The notes beneath the pieces are model-generated. The model made no database searches, was not told the origin of the DNA, and saw only the letters and a program-made list of their open reading frames with translations. From Clostridiales bacterium (GTDB lineage Bacteria; Bacillota; Clostridia; Saccharofermentanales; Saccharofermentanaceae): 64,000 nucleotides of DNA. Location: contig JAFWQF010000019.1 in the NCBI GenBank assembly GCA_017509205.1, positions 1 through 64,000 on the forward strand, written 5' to 3'. Positions 58,201 to 64,000 of this stretch are shown here, in pieces (the first letter of the stretch is position 1; each line of letters opens with the position of its first letter). Position numbers and translations under genes: made by a program.

Positions 58201-59020
58201 TCCCGGAATCCTCAAGGGTGCCAAGCCGAAGGTCGTCATCCCCGTATTCCCGGGTACCAACTGTGAGATCGATACCGCAAGAGCTTTCGAGCGTGCAGGC
58301 GCTGAAGCTGAGGTATTCGTAATCCGCAACAGGAACCAGAACGACATCAACGAGTCATTCGCAGAGCTCGCAGCAAAGATCAAGCAGGCTAACATCGTCA
58401 TGATCCCCGGCGGTTTCTCCGCAGGTGACGAGCCTGAAGGATCAGGTAAGTTCATTACCGCATCTTTCAAGAACAGCGCTCTTGCTGATTCCATCACAGA
58501 CCTTCTCAAGAACAGGGACGGTCTCATGCTCGGTATCTGCAACGGCTTCCAGGCTTTGATCAAGCTCGGTCTCGTACCTTTCGGTGAGATCCGTGAACTT
58601 ACTGAGGACGCACCGACGCTCACATTCAACAACATCGGCCGTCACCAGAACAAGTACGCGGCAACAAAGATCATGTCCAACAACAGCCCTTGGCTCATGG
58701 GTGTTAAGACAGGCGATGTATACGAGATCCCGTTCTCACACGGTGAAGGTAAGGTCGCATGCAGCCCCGAGCTCGTGGAAAAGCTCGCAAAGAACGGTCA
58801 GATCGCTACCTGCTACGTTGATTTCAACGGCAATCCCGCTAAGGAGACACAGTTCAATCCGAACGGCTCCGTATGCGCTATTGAAGGTATCCTTTCACCT
58901 GACGGCAGGGTATTCGGTAAGATGGGACACTCAGAGAGATACGACATCGATCTGTGCTCCAACATCCCCGGACCCAAGGATCAGAAGCTCTTTGAATCGG
59001 GTGTTAAGTACTTCCTCTGA
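55235..59020 (+). CDS. purL: Phosphoribosylformylglycinamidine synthase, single-chain form
   Basis: Converts FGAR, ATP and glutamine to FGAM in purine synthesis. At 1261 residues it joins the PurS-like N-terminal part, the linker and PurL core ([28 protein letters not shown] split over this region), and a C-terminal class I glutamine amidotransferase domain with the catalytic Cys in [10 protein letters not shown] and His in FSHGEGK. Bacillus splits these into purS, purL and purQ; Clostridia often have the fused form. AAAGGAG precedes the ATG. The stop overlaps the rsmA start. Confidence 0.95.
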   Translation: [1261 protein letters not shown]

Positions 59021-59808
59021 TGACAAAGGAACGCGTCTTACAGATAATGAAGGAAAACAATATTCTGCCTGAAGCCGGCTTCGGGCAGAATTTCCTTTGT
59101 GATGAGGACATTATCGAAGGCATCATCGAAGCGGCTGACATCAGGCCCGGAGATACCGTTCTTGAGATAGGCCCCGGCATCGGAGCGCTTACTGAACCGC
59201 TTTCCAAAATGGATATAAACCTCAGATGCGTTGAGATCGACAAAAGGCTCGTAAGCTATCTAAGAGGCGCTTATCCTGACGTTGAGATAATCGATTCGGA
59301 CTTCTTAAAACTCAAGGATTACGGTGCGGAGAAGATAGACGTCGTCATTTCAAATCTGCCGTATTACATCATGACGGACATCATGATGAAGGTCTTTGAG
59401 GAAGCGGTAAACGCAAGAACTATCGTCTACATGGTAGAAGAAGCAGCTTTGGACCGCATACTCTGTGAATCATCCACCAAGAGTTACGGACCTCTGGCAG
59501 TCGTGTCAGAGCTTTACGGTGCGATCCGTATCGTATCAAAAGTTCCCGGGACGTGTTTCGTTCCGCAGCCCAGGACCACTTCGGCAGTCATAAGCTTCAA
59601 ATGCAATGAAAACAGGCCTGACAAAGAACTGATGGCTTTCATAAAGAAGTGCTTTGCCCAGAGAAGAAAGACTCTTGCCAACAACCTCAAGGGCTGTGAC
59701 AAGGAAAAGCTCTCGAACTGGGTTAAAGAAAACTTCACAACGGAAAGCATCAGGGCAGAGGTATTGGAGCCCTGTGACTTCAGAGACCTTTATAATACTT
59801 TAAAGTAA
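59020..59808 (+). CDS. rsmA: 16S rRNA A1518/A1519 dimethyltransferase
   Basis: Dimethylates two adjacent adenosines near the 3' end of 16S rRNA (KsgA). 262 residues with GQNFLCDEDI, the SAM loop VLEIGPGIGALTEPL, the acidic CVEIDKRL, and the adenine pocket ISNLPYYIMTDI (NLPY). The C-terminal domain FVPQPRTTSAVISF is typical. The one-base overlap with purL indicates coupling. Confidence 0.95.
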   Translation: MTKERVLQIMKENNILPEAGFGQNFLCDEDIIEGIIEAADIRPGDTVLEIGPGIGALTEPLSKMDINLRCVEIDKRLVSYLRGAYPDVEIIDSDFLKLKDYGAEKIDVVISNLPYYIMTDIMMKVFEEAVNARTIVYMVEEAALDRILCESSTKSYGPLAVVSELYGAIRIVSKVPGTCFVPQPRTTSAVISFKCNENRPDKELMAFIKKCFAQRRKTLANNLKGCDKEKLSNWVKENFTTESIRAEVLEPCDFRDLYNTLK

Positions 59809-59810
59809 AA

Positions 59811-59819
59811 TGTTATAAT
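59811..59819 (+). promoter_or_regulatory. Extended -10 promoter for zapA-U32-dut
   Basis: TG-T-TATAAT at 59811-59819, 33 bp before the zapA ATG. No clear -35 is present. It would separate the zapA transcript from purL-rsmA. Confidence 0.45.
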
Positions 59820-59852
59820 TAAGTATTACGCAGATAAGCGGGGATCAAACTT

Positions 59853-60434
59853 ATGAGAAAATCTAATTCGAGCATTCTTGGCAAGTATTCTGACGGCTCC
59901 AATAAGAAAAAGGGGTCAAAGGATTCCGGTATCGTTGAATACAGGCAGCTCTACAAGGGCGAGATATCTGCCAAGAACGTTACCGAGAAGAAGGTCCAGA
60001 CATTAGAGGACAAGATCGCCGCGCGTGATTATCGTGCAAACGATGACAAGAAAAAGGATGAGGAGAGTGCCCAGATCACGATCGGCGGCATCTCTTACAT
60101 CGTAAGAAGTGAGGATGCATCACCGGACAGAATCCGCAAGGTAGGCGACCTCGCTGACGAGATCTATAAAGAAACACGTGACAACAATCCGTACATCGCT
60201 TCGCTCAAGACAGCCATCATGTCACTCTTTGAGGCATGCGACAGACTCATCACTTTAAGGGCAGAGAACAATGCTCTCAAGACTGAGCTGATGTACTACA
60301 AGCAGAAGGACAAGCTCAACGAGGAGAAGGAGAAGAAGCCTGATCCCACACCCATGGAAAAGCTCGCTGAATCATCTTCCATCGGAAAGAGCATTTTGTT
60401 TTCACACTTAAAAGACAATGAGAAAAAAGATTGA
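59853..60434 (+). CDS. zapA: Cell division protein ZapA-like
   Basis: 193 residues. The C-terminal half (~68-165) is a ZapA domain: ITIGGISYIVRSEDASPDRI, KVGDLADEIYKETRDNNP, then a long coiled coil (LFEACDRLITLRAENNALK). ZapA bundles FtsZ filaments at midcell. An N-terminal extension of about 65 charged, low-complexity residues is longer than in typical ZapA (~100 residues total). It overlaps the U32 peptidase gene by 17 bases, a pairing common in Bacillota. Confidence 0.82.
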   Translation: MRKSNSSILGKYSDGSNKKKGSKDSGIVEYRQLYKGEISAKNVTEKKVQTLEDKIAARDYRANDDKKKDEESAQITIGGISYIVRSEDASPDRIRKVGDLADEIYKETRDNNPYIASLKTAIMSLFEACDRLITLRAENNALKTELMYYKQKDKLNEEKEKKPDPTPMEKLAESSSIGKSILFSHLKDNEKKD

Positions 60435-62754
60435 ATTACTGGCTCCCGCCGGTAACCTTGAGATACTCAAGGCTGCTGTTGACATGGGAGCCGATGCCGT
60501 TTATTGCGGCCTTGGACGTTTTAACGCAAGAGTAAATGCAGATAACCTTGATCTTTACGGGCTTGAAGAAGCCCTTGATTATGCGCATCTGCGTTCATCG
60601 AAAGTCTATCTGACTGTCAACACGCTGATGAACGACATGGAGTTCGAGGAATTCCTGCCGGAAGTCGCAAGAGCTGTGGAGATGGGCGTTGACGGCCTCA
60701 TAATCGCTGACACCGCGTTAATGATAAAGCTCGCCAAAGCTTTCCCTGACGTGCTCATAAACGCGAGCACCCAGATGAACGTATTCTCCGAAGATGAGTT
60801 CTTTAACCTTTCAAAGCTCGGCGTTAACCGCATCGTTCTGCCGAGGGAACTCACGATGGACGAGATAGCTTCAAGGACCGCAAAGGCTGCCAAATACGGC
60901 ATGGACACCGAAGTGTTCGCTCACGGCGCAGTATGCGTCTGCGTTTCAGGTCTTTGCCTTTTCTCCGCAATGAACAAGAGCGGTACGAGATCCGGCAACA
61001 GGGGAACATGCGCTCAGCCTTGCAGGGAAGAGTACACCCTCTTAAATGACGGATTAAAGCTTCGAAAAGGACATCTCCTGTCACCCAAGGACAGGGACGT
61101 AACCGACTATATCGGAAGGCTCATTGATTCAGGAGTCGCATCATTAAAGCTCGAAGGCAGGATGCGTGAGATCAGCTATGTCAGATCATGCGTTTCCGCT
61201 TACCGCACCATGATAGATGCCTACTACGAAGGAGCACTGGATGATCATCTCAAGAGGAGACTCAGACAGGACCTCTTGATCAACTTCAACAGAGGCGGCA
61301 GCTATACGACTCAGGCGCTCTCGGGCAACAAGGACAGCAATCTCCTTTCAGGTGAATACCCGGGCAAGTACGGTCTTTACATCGGCAAAGTCATCAGGAC
61401 CGACAGGGGGAGCGGCGAGATCCGCATGAGCTTCGGCAGAAACCTTCCTGTTCCTTCAAAGGGCGACTATCTCTCGATAAGGAAGAGCAGGTCTTTCGAG
61501 GTTTGCTCATTCCCGATAGGAAAGCTCGTCGAATATCCGGATCACCTTGACGTAAGAGGACTTCATCCCGACATGTTCAGGAAGATAGAACCCGGCATGG
61601 AGATCTTCCTGATGAATCACAACGAGCCCGTTTCAAAGGACCTTTTCAGAAGGACACCCATCAAGATGACGGTCTCACTCAAGGGCAGTTCTTTATCGCT
61701 CCAGTCAGTCGTTACTGAAGGCATGTCGGCAGGAACCAAGGCAGTAACTGTTAAGCCTCTTCCTGAGGATTTCCAGGGCGCTCTGATGGATCCCGAAAGA
61801 ATGGACACGCAGCTCCATAAGACGCTCGATACCGCATTTGAAGTAACTGAGGTCAAGACGGAAGGCGATTTCGATCTTTACTGTCCGGTGAGCTTCATTA
61901 ACGAACTCAGACGTGAGAACTTAAAGCTCCTCGAAGAAAAGGTCGCAAAGAGATTCAAGAGAAACTCTGACTATTCTATAGATACCGTCGAAAAGACCGA
62001 AGGCACGCCTTCAGGAAAGAACCTCGTGATGTACACATATCCCACGATAAGGCTCTTCAAGAATGCGTTTGAGCCCGGTGCAGACATCTACTGCTTCAGC
62101 CTTTACGACCTTTCCGTACAGGCATTGAGAAATGAGATCGTATCTTTCGTAAAAGAGCAGGGCGCTGAGCTCTGCCTCATGCTGCCTGACTTTTACCATG
62201 ATAAAACGGCTAAAGTCGTGGACAATACGATAGACATCCTTAAGAAAGAATTGGAAGATAAGTTTACGGCAGTACTTACATCCCAGCTCTTCGAGGATAA
62301 GAAGAAGTACAGCGACAAAGGCCTTAAGAAGTATGTTTCCGCTGCCGCGAACATCTACAGCAGGGATTCGCTGAAGGCTGCAACAGCTTACTGTGACGCT
62401 CTCTTCATGTCTCACGAGCTCTCCGCAGAAGAGATAATGGAGTGTTCTGAAGTCCTGGAAGGCACAGGAACGGCCCTGATCGTACAGGAAGAGGGCCAGA
62501 TACCCTGGATGCAGTCGGATTTCTGCTGCTGCGGCCAGAACGCAAAGGACTGCAAGTTCTGCGAGCGTCAGAGCGTTTTCGCGCTTAACGGCGTCAGCAG
62601 TGAAGAGACGAAGTGCTTGGCGGTTCCTCACAGGGCAGACTGCTCATGCACGATCTACGGACCTTCAAGGAATCTCTGGAAAGATATGGATTACCCGGAC
62701 TGTGATATAATCACTAACCGCACGATAATACCCAAGGGGGAGAGATATGGCTGA
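60418..62754 (+). CDS. U32 family peptidase / RNA hydroxylation-type protein with DUF3656
   Basis: 778 residues. The N-terminal TIM-barrel-like part starts IELLAPAGNLEILKAAVDMGADAVYCG, and RGTCAQPCREEY together with VSLKLEGRMREISYV-type motifs are the U32 signature (here SLKLEGRMREISYV). Members such as RlhA and TrhP hydroxylate rRNA or tRNA using prephenate-derived intermediates and Fe-S-type cysteines. The C-terminal ~400 residues match the DUF3656-like extension with Cys-rich DFCCCGQNAKDCKFC. The name peptidase is historical; RNA modification is more likely. Overlaps dut by 8 bases. Confidence 0.88.
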   Translation: MRKKIELLAPAGNLEILKAAVDMGADAVYCGLGRFNARVNADNLDLYGLEEALDYAHLRSSKVYLTVNTLMNDMEFEEFLPEVARAVEMGVDGLIIADTALMIKLAKAFPDVLINASTQMNVFSEDEFFNLSKLGVNRIVLPRELTMDEIASRTAKAAKYGMDTEVFAHGAVCVCVSGLCLFSAMNKSGTRSGNRGTCAQPCREEYTLLNDGLKLRKGHLLSPKDRDVTDYIGRLIDSGVASLKLEGRMREISYVRSCVSAYRTMIDAYYEGALDDHLKRRLRQDLLINFNRGGSYTTQALSGNKDSNLLSGEYPGKYGLYIGKVIRTDRGSGEIRMSFGRNLPVPSKGDYLSIRKSRSFEVCSFPIGKLVEYPDHLDVRGLHPDMFRKIEPGMEIFLMNHNEPVSKDLFRRTPIKMTVSLKGSSLSLQSVVTEGMSAGTKAVTVKPLPEDFQGALMDPERMDTQLHKTLDTAFEVTEVKTEGDFDLYCPVSFINELRRENLKLLEEKVAKRFKRNSDYSIDTVEKTEGTPSGKNLVMYTYPTIRLFKNAFEPGADIYCFSLYDLSVQALRNEIVSFVKEQGAELCLMLPDFYHDKTAKVVDNTIDILKKELEDKFTAVLTSQLFEDKKKYSDKGLKKYVSAAANIYSRDSLKAATAYCDALFMSHELSAEEIMECSEVLEGTGTALIVQEEGQIPWMQSDFCCCGQNAKDCKFCERQSVFALNGVSSEETKCLAVPHRADCSCTIYGPSRNLWKDMDYPDCDIITNRTIIPKGERYG

Positions 62755-63241
62755 GATCTATATAGAAAAGTGCCGTGACACCGCTGTTATACCTGCATAT
62801 GCCCATCCTGGCGATGCAGGCATGGATATCTATGCAGCAGCAGATGTCACAGTCGAACCCGGCAGGAGCGTACTCGTTCCTACTGGTCTCAAGATGGCCA
62901 TTCCCGTTGGATATGAGGTCCAGATAAGACCCAGGAGCGGTATTTCATTAAAGACACCTTTAAGAGTGCCCAACGCTCCCGGAACTATCGATGCGGGCTA
63001 CAGGGATGAGGTTAACGTCATCATCTACAACGCATCCTATAAGGATGAGTCAGAAAACGGCGAGCCTTTCGATCTCAGCACAAAGGGCTGCAAACACGGA
63101 ACATACAAGATCTGCTGCGGTGACAGGATCGCGCAGATGGTAATAGCAAAGGTCGAGGAGTGCACTTTCACTGAGTGCTCCGACGTATCTGCAATAGGAG
63201 AGAACAGGGGCGGAGGATTCGGCTCCAGCGGAATTAAATGA
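62747..63241 (+). CDS. dut: dUTP diphosphatase
   Basis: Trimeric dUTPase that hydrolyses dUTP to dUMP and PPi, limiting uracil in DNA. All five motifs are visible in 164 residues: PGDAGMDIYA, RPRSGIS, PNAPGTIDAGYRDE, GDRIAQMVI and RGGGFGSSG. An insertion of about 18 residues (KDESENGEPFDLSTKGCK region) lies between motifs 3 and 4. GGGGGAG precedes the ATG. Confidence 0.96.
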   Translation: MAEIYIEKCRDTAVIPAYAHPGDAGMDIYAAADVTVEPGRSVLVPTGLKMAIPVGYEVQIRPRSGISLKTPLRVPNAPGTIDAGYRDEVNVIIYNASYKDESENGEPFDLSTKGCKHGTYKICCGDRIAQMVIAKVEECTFTECSDVSAIGENRGGGFGSSGIK

Positions 63242-64000
63242 AATTATCTGAAGAAAACCTTTATGTAGATTACAAGAAGACGAAGAAGAGGAGAAAGAAC
63301 CCTTTCGCCGTTCGTTTCGCACTTGTATTGAGTATCATGGCAACGATCATCATCGTAATGATCACGCTTACGGTTTTCTCATCAAACCATCTTCTGAACA
63401 TCGAAAAGAACTATCTTTCAAACGTTCCTTCAAACATCCTGCCGTCATACAGCACGACGAGCTTTGAGTCGATAGACGGCCAGACATCACTTCAGGGTTG
63501 GTTTTTCAAGACCAAGAACCCGATCTCCACGATCATCGTAAATCACGACACCGGTTCAAACAGACTCCCGTTCGGCGTTGAAATGATCGACATGATCGAG
63601 ACGTGGCTCGACAACGGCTACAACGTTTTCTTATACGACCAGAGAAACTCAAACGCTTCAGGCGGCGATATCTCATGCTACGGCTATCTTGAATGGCAGG
63701 ACGTCCTTGGAGCGATATCCATCGTAAGAAAGATCTCCGTCACGACGGATGTCATCTTATTCGGCATCGGCACGGGATGCACATCACAGATCATTGCTTA
63801 TCAGAAGCTCCCGGCTCCCAACATAAACGACATGGAGCTTCAGCAGTACAGCAGAAATATAAGGGAGATCGGCTTTGACAGATCCTATATCAAGGGCATG
63901 ATCTTCGATTCGCCTGCAAAGATGTCAGATGATTACATCAGACCCGTCGTTGCACAGAAGGAGTTCATGGGATTCCTTACCCAGTATTTCGTTCCTTACG
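63238..64000 (+). CDS. Membrane-anchored alpha/beta hydrolase-like protein, 5' part only
   Basis: The frame opens at ATG 63238, overlapping the dut stop, and runs off the window. A basic cytoplasmic segment is followed by a membrane helix (~25-48: FALVLSIMATIIIVMITLTVF), then an alpha/beta hydrolase fold: IIVNHDTGSNR (oxyanion region), YNVFLYDQRNSNASGG and the nucleophile elbow VILFGIGTGCTSQI. In relatives that elbow is GxSxG; here the middle residue is Gly, so the usual Ser is absent unless the alignment shifts. About 254 residues are visible. The family call is moderate because the C-terminal part is missing. Confidence 0.7.
   Translation, partial: MKLSEENLYVDYKKTKKRRKNPFAVRFALVLSIMATIIIVMITLTVFSSNHLLNIEKNYLSNVPSNILPSYSTTSFESIDGQTSLQGWFFKTKNPISTIIVNHDTGSNRLPFGVEMIDMIETWLDNGYNVFLYDQRNSNASGGDISCYGYLEWQDVLGAISIVRKISVTTDVILFGIGTGCTSQIIAYQKLPAPNINDMELQQYSRNIREIGFDRSYIKGMIFDSPAKMSDDYIRPVVAQKEFMGFLTQYFVPY

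Overview
The window is a chromosomal segment from a member of the Clostridia (Bacillota), probably an uncultured gut or rumen lineage. The evidence is the tightly packed, translationally coupled operons with GGAGG-type ribosome binding sites, a T-box leader in front of pheST, the def-fmt-rsmB-rlmN-prpC-prkC-rsgA-rpe-thiN order typical of Gram-positives, an mreC-mreD-PBP2 block, zapA next to a U32 peptidase, and an LPXTG-like (VPKTG) surface protein. I see no rRNA, tRNA, insertion sequence, prophage or CRISPR array. Most of the window is housekeeping.

Layout. 1-2358 (minus): two tandem divergent PRPP synthetases, the first cut by the window edge. 2498-7472: engB, then comEC on the opposite strand, then a DUF2142 membrane protein. 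7600-9841: a GH25 lysozyme lipoprotein overlapping holA. 9909-16652: a eukaryote-type NADP isocitrate dehydrogenase, a SEC-C protein, mreC-mreD-PBP2, a methylglyoxal-synthase-fold protein without its catalytic residues, and a glyoxalase-II-like hydrolase. 16666-20495: promoter, T-box and pheS-pheT. 20697-23349: three TadE/DUF5702-like envelope or pseudopilin genes. 23455-26942: a small membrane protein, a TrpR/YerC-type regulator with a split helix-turn-helix, and secA. 26942-38185: one long operon (punA, ahcY, def, fmt, rsmB, rlmN, prpC, prkC, rsgA, rpe, thiN), mostly joined by short overlaps or gaps. 38210-44503: promoter, strong hairpin, a DUF5688 gene and a 1731-residue sortase-anchored protein that combines two protease-like domains with SpaA-like and VaFE-like repeats. 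44367-47240 (minus): an aminotransferase and a degenerate GGDEF-EAL protein. 47371-50649: yraN, a type Ic aspartate aminotransferase and purB. 50703-50930: an inverted-repeat array. 50980-52194 (minus): argG. 52430-63241: a class IV PLP enzyme, htpG, purL, rsmA, zapA, U32 peptidase and dut, followed by the start of an alpha/beta hydrolase-like protein.

Two non-coding observations stand out. Between the convergent purB and argG terminators lies an array of three inverted repeats with an exact 74-bp period; six copies of an 8-bp core alternate in orientation, at spacings that put them all on one helical face. Second, a 36-bp element made of three 10-bp direct repeats occurs, nearly identical and in the same orientation, upstream of both comEC and the Tad-like cluster. 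This suggests a shared competence/pseudopilin control site.

Other points of note are a positional mgsA homologue that has lost its active site, a YerC-type repressor with about 33 residues inserted inside its DNA-binding motif, a PASTA kinase with an added InlB-type repeat and proline-rich tail, and a surface-protein gene that runs 137 bp into the convergent aminotransferase. Several starts were moved from the longest open frame to the codon with a good ribosome binding site. All functional calls rest on motifs read by eye, without database searches.
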